DNA of 64,000 nucleotides from Herbaspirillum sp. WKF16. Lineage in GTDB: Bacteria; Pseudomonadota; Gammaproteobacteria; Burkholderiales; Burkholderiaceae_D. Position 1 is the stretch's first letter; each line of letters begins with the position of its first letter. The translations under genes were made by a program, and so were the position numbers. Under the pieces are notes generated by a model. The model searched no databases. It had not been told where the DNA came from and worked only from the letters and a program-made list of their open reading frames with translations. Of the stretch, positions 20,077 through 29,022 are shown one piece after another. Where the stretch lies: the NCBI RefSeq assembly GCF_028993615.1, contig NZ_CP118632.1, forward strand, positions 1,550,001-1,614,000, given 5' to 3'.

Positions 20077-21471
20077 TCAGTGGTCGGAACTTTGCGCCGC
20101 CGCCACCGCGTAGCGCGCCGCGTCCTCCTGGCTGCCGCGGCCGTTGAAGAACAGGTTGAGCGCCACGGCCATGCTGGAGGCCAGCAGGATGCCGCTGTGG
20201 AAGATGGTGCCGAGGAAAGGCGGCATCTTGTCGAAGAAGCCCGGGGCGACGATGGGAATCATGCCCACGCCGATGCTGATGGCGACGATGAACAGGTTGT
20301 TGCGGTTGCCGTGGAAATCGACCTTGGAGAGGATCTTGATGCCGGTCGCCGCCACCATGCCGAACATCACGATGCCGGCGCCGCCCAGCACGAACTGCGG
20401 GATCGAGGCCGCCACGTGGGCCATCTTGGGGAACAGGCCGAAGGCCACTAGGATCACGCCGGCGGCCACGCAGACGAAGCGGCTGCGGATGCCGGTCACG
20501 CCCACCAGGCCGACGTTCTGCGAGAACGAGGTGTAGGGGAAGGTGTTGAACACGCCGCCGATGACGGTGCCCAGGCCGTCCACCCGCAAGCCGCGCGCCA
20601 GCGTCTTGTCGTCGACCGGCTTGCCGACGATGTCGCCCAGGGCCATGAACATGCCGGTGGACTCGATCATGGTCACGATCATCACCAGGCACATGCTGAC
20701 GATGGAGGCCAGGTCGAACTGCGGCATGCCGTAGTGGAAGGGGCGGATCATGGCGAACCAGTCGGCCGCGTCCAGGCCGTCGAAGCTGATCTTGCCCAGG
20801 CCGAAGGCGACCACGAAGCCGACCGCCATGCCCATCAGCACCGAGATGTTGGAGATGAAGCCCCGGGTGTACTTGGTGATCAGCAGGATGGACACCAGCA
20901 CCAGGGCCGCGATGGACAGCGACAGCGGCGAGCCGTAGTCGGGGTTGGGCACCTTGACGAACACGCCGTCCACCAGCTTGCCGATCACCGGCTGGCCGCC
21001 GGCGGCCCAGTTGATGCCCACGCCCATCAGCGACACCCCGATCACCGTGATCACGGTGCCGGTGACCACCGGCGGGAAGTAGCGCATCAGCTTGCTCATG
21101 TAGGGCGAGGCGAGGATGCAGAACAGGCCCGAGGCGATCACCGCGCCATAGATGTGCAGGATGGAGAGCGAGGGATTGTTGGCCATCGCCACCATCGGCC
21201 CGACGGCGGCGAAGGTCACGCCCATCATGACCGGCATGCGGATGCCGAACTTCCAGATGCCGGCGCTCTGGATGATGGTGACCAGGCCGCAGCAGAACAG
21301 GTCGGCGCTGATCAGGTAGGCGATCTCGGACTTGGGCAGGTTCAGCGCGCCGCCGATGATCAGCGGCACGGCGATGGCGCCGGCATACATCACCAGCACG
21401 TGCTGCATGCCGAGCGCGAACAGTTTGAATACGGGCAGGCGTTCATCCACCGGATGGCTTTGGGTTTGCAT
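20077..21471 (-). CDS. NCS2-family urate/xanthine permease
   Basis: 464 residues, ATG at 21469-21471. It is an inner-membrane nucleobase:cation symporter of the NCS2 (UraA/XanQ/UacT) type with about 14 hydrophobic segments. The N-terminal LFALGMQHVLVMYAGAIAVPLIIG has the QH pair typical of the family. The central MIVTMIESTGMFMALGDIVGK and FPYTSFSQNVGLVGVTGIRSRF contain the signature substrate-binding Glu and the QN-GL-TGI-SR motif. Its neighbours favour urate or xanthine as substrate, but the sequence alone cannot separate these. Confidence 0.93.
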   Translation of the reverse strand: MQTQSHPVDERLPVFKLFALGMQHVLVMYAGAIAVPLIIGGALNLPKSEIAYLISADLFCCGLVTIIQSAGIWKFGIRMPVMMGVTFAAVGPMVAMANNPSLSILHIYGAVIASGLFCILASPYMSKLMRYFPPVVTGTVITVIGVSLMGVGINWAAGGQPVIGKLVDGVFVKVPNPDYGSPLSLSIAALVLVSILLITKYTRGFISNISVLMGMAVGFVVAFGLGKISFDGLDAADWFAMIRPFHYGMPQFDLASIVSMCLVMIVTMIESTGMFMALGDIVGKPVDDKTLARGLRVDGLGTVIGGVFNTFPYTSFSQNVGLVGVTGIRSRFVCVAAGVILVAFGLFPKMAHVAASIPQFVLGGAGIVMFGMVAATGIKILSKVDFHGNRNNLFIVAISIGVGMIPIVAPGFFDKMPPFLGTIFHSGILLASSMAVALNLFFNGRGSQEDAARYAVAAAQSSDH

Positions 21472-21718
21472 GGCTGTCTCCAGATATTTTTATAAGGGAA
21501 CCTGACATGTGACCGCGCATCCCGCCTGGCGGCGGGGCGTGCCTTGTCGATTGAAAGGTGGTTCCGGTCCAGGTCCGTGTTCCGCGTCTGTGTGCGGATA
21601 CCGGCCTGATGCTGGCGATACTAATGCAATCCGGCAGGTGCGATATATAGGGCGCGGCATACCGCCTGGCGCGTTGCAGATATAGTCGCCAGCCGCGCAA
21701 TCCGGCCCCCGGCGCGGC

Positions 21719-22663
21719 TTAGCCGCGCACCTGCGCGACCAGCTTGGCGGCCGCGCTGACCTGGGCGCGCAGCCATTTGTGTTCGGTCGCCTGGTGCACG
21801 CGCTCGTGCCACAGCTGGTAGAAGCGCAGCGGCGGGAACTTGATCGGCACCGCATAGCTCTTCAGCGCCAGCAGTTTTTCGTAGAAGCTGGCGAACTGCT
21901 GGCCGGCGGTCAGCACCAGGTCGGTTTGCGCCACCATGTAGGGCAGCATGCGGAAATGGGCCGACTCCACCACCACGTTGCGGTGCAGGTTCTGCTTCTC
22001 CAGGAAGGTGTCGATGGTGCCGTGGTAGCCGGGCAGGATCTGCGAGGGCGCGGCGTGCGGCAGCGAGAGATAGTCCTCGATGCTCATGGCGTCGCGCGCG
22101 GTGCGCTTGGCGTAGGCGCAGTCGGCGCGCATCAGGCACACGATGGGATCGTCGAACAGCTTGGAGAGGTGCAGGTGCGGCGGCGGCTCGTCCCAGTTGG
22201 CGATCACCAGGTCCAGCTCGCCGTCCGAGAGCAGGCGCACGTAGTCGGTCTCGGGGCCCAGCGCGTGGATCACGATGTGACTGCGCGGCGACTCGCGCCG
22301 CAGCCGCGCGATCACCTCGGTGAAGAAGGGCGTGTTCATGTAGTCGGGCGCGGCGATGTGGAAGGTGCGTTCCTCCTCTTGCGGCACGAAGGCGGTCTTG
22401 GGCACGAACAGGCGCTCGGTCTCGTCGAGGATGCGCTTGGCAGGCTTCAACAGGCTTTCGCCGTGCTGGGTCGGCACCATGCCGCGCGCGCCGCGCACCA
22501 GCAGCGGGTCGCCGGTGAGCTCGCGCAGCTTGCGCAGCGAGGCCGAGATCGAGGGCTGCGGCTGGTTCAGCTTCAAGGCCACGCGCGAGACGTTTTTCTC
22601 GCACAGCAGCAGGTAGAGGATGCGGATGAGGTGGATGTCGAGATGGTCTGGCAGCCTGGACAT
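21719..22663 (-). CDS. LysR-family regulator near puuD
   Basis: 314 residues from the ATG at 22661-22663, which has a GGAGA site 8 bases upstream; a TTG start 27 bases earlier is less likely. The DNA-binding domain is LDIHLIRILYLLLCEKNVSRV, with helix-turn-helix residues LNQPQPSISASLRKLRELTG, resembling the NodD/SyrM-like subgroup. It lies between the urate permease and the divergently oriented puuD, so it is the likely regulator of urate degradation. The effector is unknown. Confidence 0.9.
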   Translation of the reverse strand: MSRLPDHLDIHLIRILYLLLCEKNVSRVALKLNQPQPSISASLRKLRELTGDPLLVRGARGMVPTQHGESLLKPAKRILDETERLFVPKTAFVPQEEERTFHIAAPDYMNTPFFTEVIARLRRESPRSHIVIHALGPETDYVRLLSDGELDLVIANWDEPPPHLHLSKLFDDPIVCLMRADCAYAKRTARDAMSIEDYLSLPHAAPSQILPGYHGTIDTFLEKQNLHRNVVVESAHFRMLPYMVAQTDLVLTAGQQFASFYEKLLALKSYAVPIKFPPLRFYQLWHERVHQATEHKWLRAQVSAAAKLVAQVRG

Positions 22664-23438
22664 GTGGATGTCTCCGGGTTCTTCGTTCAAGCGCGTGGTG
22701 ATCGCGCAAAAAGGCAGGTGACGGTTTTTCGTTCACTCTGGTGGCGTTCGCGTCTGCACCCGCGAGGCCGGTTGCTTCGTCACTTGGTCTTGCTCCGATG
22801 GCATGCCTGGGGCGGCGTCGGCGGCGCCCATGGGATGCAAGCATCATGCCCGGGGGCAATGGCCTGCGGATGGTCCGCCGCGTCGTGCTCTTGTCGTTTG
22901 CCGCTGTGTCGCCGTTGTTGCGCGCCGGCCGGTCTCTGCGGCCTTTTTACCCGTGTCCCGGCTCGGTGGCACGGTCGGCATGGGTTGGTTGGTATCGATG
23001 AATTGCGCGCGAACGCAAGCGTCCCACATTTCCGACTCATTTTTGTATATGGAACCGCGTATGTCAAATATACGTGGGGGGCCATGTTTTGGCGCGTCGG
23101 CGGCGTTTATCTTTCGTGCAACCGGTCCGAGCCACGGAAAACGCTCGCCTCACAAGGGCGGCCAGTACGCAGCGCGGGCCGACATAACAGATGGCGCAGC
23201 CATCGGGTCGCAGCGGCGGCGACGGCAGGAGACCGGCAGGGTACGCGCCCGCAATGGCTTCCTGGCTCGCTGGAAGCTTCTCATCCACTTGCAATCATGT
23301 TGCCGCGCGGTATCGCAGCCGCGCGCCGGGCGTGCCTGCGCGGGGGAGGGGCTTCCATCGCGGCCCTTTCCTGAGGCGCTGCCTCGCCTGTCCGGAGCAA
23401 GTCGCGGTGGCGGACGGGAATCCTGAGTTGGGGAAGAC
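22664..23438. promoter_or_regulatory. Long LysR-puuD intergenic region (775 bp)
   Basis: No credible gene was found; ORFs here are out-of-register GC-rich frames without start sites. An AT-richer island at about 23030-23080 contains an inverted repeat GTATAT (23045-23050), 17 bases, ATATAC (23068-23073); its left arm runs into TATATGG. That makes it a good candidate operator and promoter for puuD, leaving an untranslated leader of about 360 bases. Confidence 0.45.
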
Positions 23439-24698
23439 ATGGAAGCATTATTGGTATCGTACGGCGTCGAATGGGCCAACCTGCTGGTGCGCTGGTTGCA
23501 CCTGATCACCGGCATCGCCTGGATCGGCGCATCGTTCTATTTCGTCTGGCTGGACAATTCGATCCGCCCGCCCAAGGCCGGCAGCGACCTGGAGAAGAAG
23601 GGCGTGTCCGGCGAGCTGTGGGCGGTGCATGGCGGCGGTTTCTACAATCCGCAAAAATATCTGGTGGCGCCGGCCGAGCTGCCGCAAGAGCTGCACTGGT
23701 TCAAGTGGGAGGCCTACGCCACCTGGATCACCGGCGTCGCCATGCTGTTCATCGTGTACTACTTCAACGCCTCGGCCATGATGGTCGACAGGTCGGTCGC
23801 CAACCTCTCCGGCATCGAAGCGGTGGGCGTGGGCATCGGCACGCTGGTGCTGGGCTGGATCGTCTACGACCTGCTGTGCCGCTCGCCGCTGGGCAGGAAG
23901 GAAGGCTTGCTGGGCCTGGTGATGTTCGTCTTCATCGTGGCCGTGGCCTGGCTGCTGACGCACCTGCTGTCGGGGCGCGCCGCCTACATCCACGTGGGCG
24001 CCATGATCGGCACCATCATGGTGGGCAACGTGCTGATGGTGATCATCCCCGGCCAGCGCAAGCTGGTGGAGGCGATGAAGCAGGGCCGCTCGCCCGACCC
24101 GATCCACGGCCGCCGGGGCAAGCAGCGCAGCGTGCACAACAACTACTTCACGCTGCCGATCCTGTTCATCATGATCAGCAACCACTACGCGATGACCTAC
24201 ACGCATGCGTACAGCTGGCTGGTGCTGGCCGCGATCATGGCGGCGGGCGTGCTGATCCGTCACTTCTTCAACCTGCGGCACAAGGGGCGGGTGTCGGTGG
24301 GCTATCCGATCGCCGGCGCGGCGCTGCTGCTGGCGGTGGCCGTGGCCATCGCGCCCAGGCCGGCGCCGCGGCCTGCCGCAAACACCGGGGCCGTCACGGT
24401 CGATCCGGCCCAAAGTGTACCTGTCGCCGCCGCGGCCGGCGGCGTAGACTTCGGCCGCGTGCAGGAGGTCGTCACGCAGCGCTGCGTGAGCTGCCATGCG
24501 GCGCAGCCGACGCAGGCGGGCTTCGCCACCGCGCCGGCCGGGATGATGCTGCAGACGCCCGAACTGATCCGCCAGCACGCCGCCAAGGTGTACCAGCGCG
24601 CGGTGCAGACCCGGGACATGCCGCTGGCCAACATGACCCACATGACCGACGACGAGCGGGCGCTGATCGGCGCCTGGTTCGAAGCCGGCGCGAAATAA
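23439..24698 (+). CDS. puuD: Membrane urate oxidase PuuD with C-terminal cytochrome c domain
   Basis: 419 residues, with GGGGAAG before the ATG. Residues 1 to about 305 are the multi-spanning PuuD membrane domain (RWLHLITGIAWIGASFYFVWLDN; several His in the membrane part). Residues about 335-419 form a cytochrome c domain with haem motif CVSCH at 349-353 and a candidate axial Met in TRDMPLAN (Met394) or THMTDD (Met402). PuuD oxidises urate to 5-hydroxyisourate and passes electrons to the respiratory chain instead of making hydrogen peroxide, unlike soluble uricase. No other urate oxidase is in the window. Confidence 0.94.
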   Translation: MEALLVSYGVEWANLLVRWLHLITGIAWIGASFYFVWLDNSIRPPKAGSDLEKKGVSGELWAVHGGGFYNPQKYLVAPAELPQELHWFKWEAYATWITGVAMLFIVYYFNASAMMVDRSVANLSGIEAVGVGIGTLVLGWIVYDLLCRSPLGRKEGLLGLVMFVFIVAVAWLLTHLLSGRAAYIHVGAMIGTIMVGNVLMVIIPGQRKLVEAMKQGRSPDPIHGRRGKQRSVHNNYFTLPILFIMISNHYAMTYTHAYSWLVLAAIMAAGVLIRHFFNLRHKGRVSVGYPIAGAALLLAVAVAIAPRPAPRPAANTGAVTVDPAQSVPVAAAAGGVDFGRVQEVVTQRCVSCHAAQPTQAGFATAPAGMMLQTPELIRQHAAKVYQRAVQTRDMPLANMTHMTDDERALIGAWFEAGAK

Positions 24699-24769
24699 GC
24701 CATCGGCATCATTGACATCACCGCGACGCAATCGCACCGGACAACGATAAAAGGAAGGCAAGAATCCCC

Positions 24770-26398
24770 ATGCAGACCATCACCATCGACGGCTTCAACC
24801 TGACCGCGCAGCAAGTGGTCGACGTCGCCCGCGCCCCGCACCTCAAGGTGGCGCTGGCCGACTCCTCTCGCGCGGCATTGAAGCAAAGCCGCGACTACAT
24901 CGAAAGCACCTGGATGCACGACGAGGCGCCGATGATGTACAGCTTCAACACCGGCGTGGGCCTGTTGAAGGACACCCGCATCAAGGTTGAGCACATCGAG
25001 CTGTTCCAGACCCAACTGATCCGCGCCCACAGCGCCGGCATCGGCGAGCCGTTCCCGGAGGAGGTCAGCCGCGCCACCATGCTGCTGCGCGCCAACGCCT
25101 TCGCCTCCAACTATTCGGCGCCGCGGGTGGAGGTGGTGGATCGCCTGCTGGCCTTCATCAACGCCGGCATCCATCCAATCATGCCGCAGAAGGGCTCGGT
25201 GGGCGCCTCCGGCGACCTGGCGCCGCTGGCCTACCTGGCCGCCGCCATCGCCGGCTTCGAGGAGGCCGAGGTGATGTACCGGGGGCAGCGCATGCGCGCG
25301 CCGCAGGCCATCACGCAAGCCGGCATCGGCCCGGTGCGGTTCGACCTCAAGGCCAAGGACGCCTCGGCCCTGATCAACGGCTGCACCGCCTCGCTGGCCG
25401 TTGCGATCCTGGCCGCGCACGACGCCCGCCACCTGCTCACCGACGCCTGCCTGTCGCTGGGCCTGACGCTGGAGGCGATGCGCGCCGAGATGTCCGCCTT
25501 CGACCCGCGCATCCAGCAGGCGCGCCCGCATGCCGGCCAGATCAAGACCGCGCAGGTGGTGCGCACGCTCCTGAAGGGCTCCACCCGCACCACCCACGAG
25601 GCGCGCGCCGTGCAGCTGCCGGACGAGCTGCGCCGCACCGACATCCCCTACACCGCGCGCATCCAGGACGTGTACTCGCTGCGCTGCTCGCCCCAGGTCT
25701 ACGGCCCGGTGTTCGATGCGCTGGATTACATCGACACCATCATCGAAAAGGAGACCAACTCCGCCACCGACAATCCGCTGATCTTCAACAAGGAAGACGG
25801 CGAGGGCTTCGAGATCATCTCCGGCGGCAATTTCCACGGCCAGTACCTGGCGCAGGCGATGGACCTGCTGGCCATGGCCATCACCGACCTGGGCAGCATC
25901 TGCGAGCGCCGCGTGGCGCGCCTGATCGACCCGACGCTGTCGTGGGGCCTGCCGCGCAACCTGATGAGCGGGGTGCGCGGCGTCAACACCGGCTACCCGG
26001 TGGTGCAGTGCTCGCTCAGCTCGCTGGTGATGGAAAACCGCACGCTGTCGATGCCGGGCAGCGTGGACAGCATCCCGTCCAAGGGCAACAGCGAAGACCA
26101 CATCTCCAACTCGACCTGGTGCGCGCGCAAGGCGATGACGGTGGTGCAGAACACGCAGTACATCGTCGGCGTGGAAATGCTGCTGGCGGCGCAGGCGCTG
26201 ACCATGACCGAGGAGCTGCTGAAGGACTTCAGGCTGGGCCAGGGCACGCAGGCCGCCTATGACGAGATCCGTCGCCAGATCCCGGCTTGCCTGGACGGCG
26301 ACCGCTGGTTCCACGACGACATCCAGGCCGCGCACGGCTTCGTGGTCAGCGGCTCGGTGCGCAACGCGGTGATCGCCGGCATCGGGCAGTTCGTCTGA
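24770..26398 (+). CDS. Histidine-ammonia-lyase-like MIO enzyme in the purine locus
   Basis: 542 residues, 71 bases after puuD on the same strand, with AAGGAAGG upstream. It belongs to the aromatic amino acid lyase family: the MIO-forming ASGD is at 146-149 in GSVGASGDLAPLAYL. HAL active-site positions appear conserved: Tyr57 (MYSFNTGVG), His87 (IRAHSAG), Asn203 (LINGCTA), Gln/Tyr/Arg in IQDVYSLRCSPQV, Phe in SGGNFHGQYL and Glu in NSEDHISN. The second residue before His87 differs from classical HutH (AH instead of SH). No hutU, hutI or hutG is nearby, so a role in ordinary histidine use is doubtful. The substrate is unknown. Confidence 0.9.
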   Translation: MQTITIDGFNLTAQQVVDVARAPHLKVALADSSRAALKQSRDYIESTWMHDEAPMMYSFNTGVGLLKDTRIKVEHIELFQTQLIRAHSAGIGEPFPEEVSRATMLLRANAFASNYSAPRVEVVDRLLAFINAGIHPIMPQKGSVGASGDLAPLAYLAAAIAGFEEAEVMYRGQRMRAPQAITQAGIGPVRFDLKAKDASALINGCTASLAVAILAAHDARHLLTDACLSLGLTLEAMRAEMSAFDPRIQQARPHAGQIKTAQVVRTLLKGSTRTTHEARAVQLPDELRRTDIPYTARIQDVYSLRCSPQVYGPVFDALDYIDTIIEKETNSATDNPLIFNKEDGEGFEIISGGNFHGQYLAQAMDLLAMAITDLGSICERRVARLIDPTLSWGLPRNLMSGVRGVNTGYPVVQCSLSSLVMENRTLSMPGSVDSIPSKGNSEDHISNSTWCARKAMTVVQNTQYIVGVEMLLAAQALTMTEELLKDFRLGQGTQAAYDEIRRQIPACLDGDRWFHDDIQAAHGFVVSGSVRNAVIAGIGQFV

Positions 26399-26422
26399 GC
26401 TCGCGACGCCAATGCGCCAATG

Positions 26423-26450
26423 AAAAAGCCCGGCGATGCCGGGCTTTTTT
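26423..26450. terminator. Bidirectional terminator after the HAL-like gene
   Basis: Stem AAAAAGCCCGGC (26423-26434), loop GAT, stem GCCGGGCTTTTT, with one further T. A runs on one side and T runs on the other allow termination for both the plus-strand lyase and the reverse-strand porin. Confidence 0.92.
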
Positions 26451-26482
26451 ATTCGAGTACGGAGGGCGCGCGCCCGAGGTAA

Positions 26483-27301
26483 TCAGAAGTGGTATTCCAT
26501 GCGCACCATCGGCGTGCTGGCGGTAGCGCCCGGCACCTTGTTCTGGTTGCCGAACTTGTTGCGCCAGTATTGGTATTCCAGGCCCAGGCGCAGCGTGTTC
26601 TTGCCCATGCCGATGCTGTTGCCGACGTCGTACATGATCTGGCCGTCGAAGTTCAGCTCGGGCGAGGTGGGTACGCCGAACTCGTCGCGGCCCTTGGCGG
26701 CGATGTAGTTCATGTAGCCCTCGAAGGCGAAGCCGGAGCTGCCGATGGGGATGCCCCAGGCCAGGTTCAGCATCGGGTGCGCGTCGTAGTTGTAGCGGCT
26801 GGAGATGCTCCTGGGCTTGTTGCTCTCGAACAGCGCCAGGATGCTCACGTTGAGGAAGCCCGGCACGTCCATCATCAGGGTCGGGCCGACCACCCACATG
26901 CGCTTCTTCGAGGCGTAGCCGCTGTCGTTCTTGGTGTTCCAGTCGAAGCCCAGCGTCATGCCCACGCCGCGCGCCGGGCCGAAGGAGAGGTCGCGGCCGG
27001 CGATCTTGCCGATGTCCAGCGTGTGGCGATAGGTGACGTAGACTTCCCGCGCGTTGTCGTCCTTGTTGTCGGACATCAACAGGTCGACGTTGAGGAAATT
27101 GGTGCCGTACTTGTAGCCGCTGCTGTGCATGAAGTTGACGACGTTCTTGCTGATGTCCTGCGTGTGGTAGGGCTCGGCGAAGCGGGTGCCGTAGCGGTAG
27201 CCGATGGAATTGTCGGCCCAGTCGACGGCGGCCGCGGCGCCGGAGGCGGCCATCAGGCCGGCGGCGATGACGCCCTGGATGCGCAGGGAAGCTTGTTGCA
27301 T
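26483..27301 (-). CDS. Tsx-like nucleoside-specific outer membrane channel
   Basis: 272 residues from the ATG at 27299-27301, with GAGGAGG upstream. A signal peptide of about 25 residues ends at SGAAAA-VDWADN. The mature protein is rich in alternating aromatic and polar beta-strand segments and ends in VRMEYHF, a terminal Phe typical of outer membrane barrels. The N-terminal IGYRYGTRFAEPYHTQDISK and NVDLLMSDNKDDN resemble the Tsx/outer-envelope family. In this locus it would admit purine nucleosides or bases to the periplasm. It ends at the shared terminator. Confidence 0.85.
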   Translation of the reverse strand: MQQASLRIQGVIAAGLMAASGAAAAVDWADNSIGYRYGTRFAEPYHTQDISKNVVNFMHSSGYKYGTNFLNVDLLMSDNKDDNAREVYVTYRHTLDIGKIAGRDLSFGPARGVGMTLGFDWNTKNDSGYASKKRMWVVGPTLMMDVPGFLNVSILALFESNKPRSISSRYNYDAHPMLNLAWGIPIGSSGFAFEGYMNYIAAKGRDEFGVPTSPELNFDGQIMYDVGNSIGMGKNTLRLGLEYQYWRNKFGNQNKVPGATASTPMVRMEYHF

Positions 27302-27479
27302 GGTTTTTCCTCCTCGTAGGGATGATCGCGCTTGGTTATTGGTATGCGCGTGTCCGTGGTGCCGCCACGGCGGTGCTGCAGCGAGATGCTCAGGGGCTCG
27401 CATTCTACGCCAGCCGGTGGGTGGCGCGATACGGGCACGTGGCCGGCGGCAGGGTGGGCCGGCGCTTTGCGCGCGACGA

Positions 27480-28433
27480 TCAGCTCCTGTTGGGAGCGGA
27501 TGGCGTGTGCGGATGGATCTTGCGCCAGTGGTCGGCGATGTCGATGCGGCGCGCGATCCAGACCCGGTCGCGGCTGCCGATGTAGTCGAGGAAGCGCGCC
27601 AGCGCCGCGGCGCGTGCCGGACGGCCGGCCAGCCGGCAATGCAGCCCGACCGACAGCATCTTGGGCCGGTCCAGGCCGTCCGGGTCGCCTTCGGCGTAGA
27701 GGGTGTCGAAGGCGTCCTTCAGGTAGTCGAAGAACTGGGCGCCGGAGTTGAACCCCTGCGGCGCGGCGAAGCGCATGTCGTTGGTGTCGAGCGTGTAGGG
27801 CACGATCAGCTGGGGCGTCACGGCGCCGCCGGTGGCGACCTCTTCCCAGTAGGGCAGGTCGTCGGCGTAGCTGTCGGCGTCGTAGCTGAAGCCGCCGTGC
27901 TCGGCCACCAGCCGGCGCGTGTTGGGCGAGTCGCGCCCGGTGTACCAGCCCAGCGGCGGCGCGCCGGTGAGTTCGCGGATGATGGCGACGGCCTCGGCGA
28001 TGTGGCGCCGTTCGGTGGCTTCGTCGATGTGTTGGTAGCTGATCCAGCGCAGGCCGTGGCAGGCGATCTCGTGGCCCAGTTCCAGGAAGGCGGCGGTGGC
28101 CTCCCGGTTGCGCTGCAGCGCGCGCGCCACGCCGAACACGGTCAGCGGCAGGCGGCGCTCCTCGAACATGCGCAAGAGGCGCCACAGGCCGGCGCGCGAG
28201 CCGTATTCGTAGATCGATTCCATGCTCATGTGGCGCGCGGCGAAGCTTTGCGCGCCGATGATCTCGGAGAGGAAGGTCTCGGAGCCGGCGTCGCCGTCCA
28301 GGACGCAGTTTTCCGCCCCTTCCTCGTAGTTCAGGACGAACTGCACGGCGATGCGGGCGCCGCCCGGCCAGCGCGCGTGGGGCGGACGGCGGCCGTAGCC
28401 GGCCAGCTCGCGCGGATATGCGGGGTCTTTCAT
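27480..28433 (-). CDS. puuE: Allantoinase PuuE (polysaccharide-deacetylase-like)
   Basis: 317 residues from the ATG at 28431-28433. This is the metal-independent allantoinase related to polysaccharide deacetylases, unlike the amidohydrolase AllB. It hydrolyses allantoin to allantoate. Family segments are RIAVQFVLNYEEGAE, ELGHEIACHGLRWISYQHID, GWYTGRDSPNTRRLVAEHGG and LIVPYTLDTNDMRF. It is divergent from uraH, a common pairing; urate is oxidised by PuuD, opened by UraH, decarboxylated by UraD and then acted on by PuuE. Confidence 0.95.
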   Translation of the reverse strand: MKDPAYPRELAGYGRRPPHARWPGGARIAVQFVLNYEEGAENCVLDGDAGSETFLSEIIGAQSFAARHMSMESIYEYGSRAGLWRLLRMFEERRLPLTVFGVARALQRNREATAAFLELGHEIACHGLRWISYQHIDEATERRHIAEAVAIIRELTGAPPLGWYTGRDSPNTRRLVAEHGGFSYDADSYADDLPYWEEVATGGAVTPQLIVPYTLDTNDMRFAAPQGFNSGAQFFDYLKDAFDTLYAEGDPDGLDRPKMLSVGLHCRLAGRPARAAALARFLDYIGSRDRVWIARRIDIADHWRKIHPHTPSAPNRS

Positions 28434-28603
28434 GTCTCCAGCCTTGTCTTGGTTTTTTAGCGGTAAGGCATTATGTCCGCGCAACGGATGACTGGTATAA
28501 GGTGGTCCATATATGGACTTGGAGGCGGCGGTATATCATGCCCGGCATCGCATCGACGCATGCGCACCCCGCCAGGCAAACCAACGAGGAAAAGGGAAAC
28601 ATC
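28434..28603. promoter_or_regulatory. puuE-uraH divergent promoter with perfect palindrome
   Basis: A 14-bp perfect palindrome GTCCATATATGGAC lies at 28505-28518 near the middle of the divergent gap. Its CATATATGG half resembles the CATATGG and TATATGG motifs before the AzgA-type permease, uraD-allC and puuD, which makes it the best candidate operator of the purine regulon. Confidence 0.6.
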
Positions 28604-28957
28604 ATGGGAAAACTGAGCACGCACGTGCTGGACATCACCAAAGGCAAGCCCGGCGCCGGCGTCAGCCTGGCGCTGTATGCGCTGGAGAACGGCCAGCGCA
28701 GGCTGCTCAAGAACGCCGTCACCAACGGCGACGGCCGCTGCGACGAACCGCTGCTGGCCGGCGACGCGCTGCGCGCCGGCAAGTATGAGCTGGTGTTTTG
28801 CGCCGGCGACTACTTCGCCGCGCAAGGCGTGGAGCTGCCCAGTCCGCGCTTCGTCGACGAGGTGGTGATCGCCTTCGGCATCGCCGACCCGGCGCAGAAT
28901 TACCATGTGCCGCTGGTGGTCTCGCCCTGGGCCTACTCGACCTATCGCGGCAGCTGA
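28604..28957 (+). CDS. uraH: 5-hydroxyisourate hydrolase (transthyretin-like)
   Basis: 117 residues from the ATG at 28604. An ATG farther upstream would add an unsupported tail. It hydrolyses the product of urate oxidation to OHCU. The N-terminal LSTHVLDITKGKPGAGV has the conserved His and the family start. The C-terminal tetrapeptide YRGS is the diagnostic end of this enzyme, distinguishing it from transthyretin proper. No signal peptide is seen, so it is cytoplasmic. Confidence 0.96.
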   Translation: MGKLSTHVLDITKGKPGAGVSLALYALENGQRRLLKNAVTNGDGRCDEPLLAGDALRAGKYELVFCAGDYFAAQGVELPSPRFVDEVVIAFGIADPAQNYHVPLVVSPWAYSTYRGS

Positions 28958-28973
28958 TCTTCCGGCGCCTGCA

Positions 28974-29008
28974 AAAACGGCCGCTCCCGTGACGGGAGCG
29001 GCCGTTTT
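28974..29008. terminator. Bidirectional terminator between uraH and the gamma-CA-like gene
   Basis: A 16-bp perfect stem (ACGGCCGCTCCCG with flanking A run, 28974-28989), loop TGA, and the complementary arm ending CCGTTTT (28993-29008). It sits between convergent stops. Confidence 0.92.
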
Positions 29009-29022
29009 GTTTTGGGGCCGTA

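Noticed and set aside
22741-23426. Several ORFs in the LysR-puuD gap
   Set aside because: No ribosome-binding sites, no recognisable domain and mutual overlap in several frames. Treated as regulatory DNA.
23439-24698. Formate/nitrite-type cytochrome fusion artefact in puuD
   Set aside because: The membrane and cytochrome parts are in one uninterrupted frame and this fusion is the known PuuD architecture, so no frameshift or misassembly is suspected.
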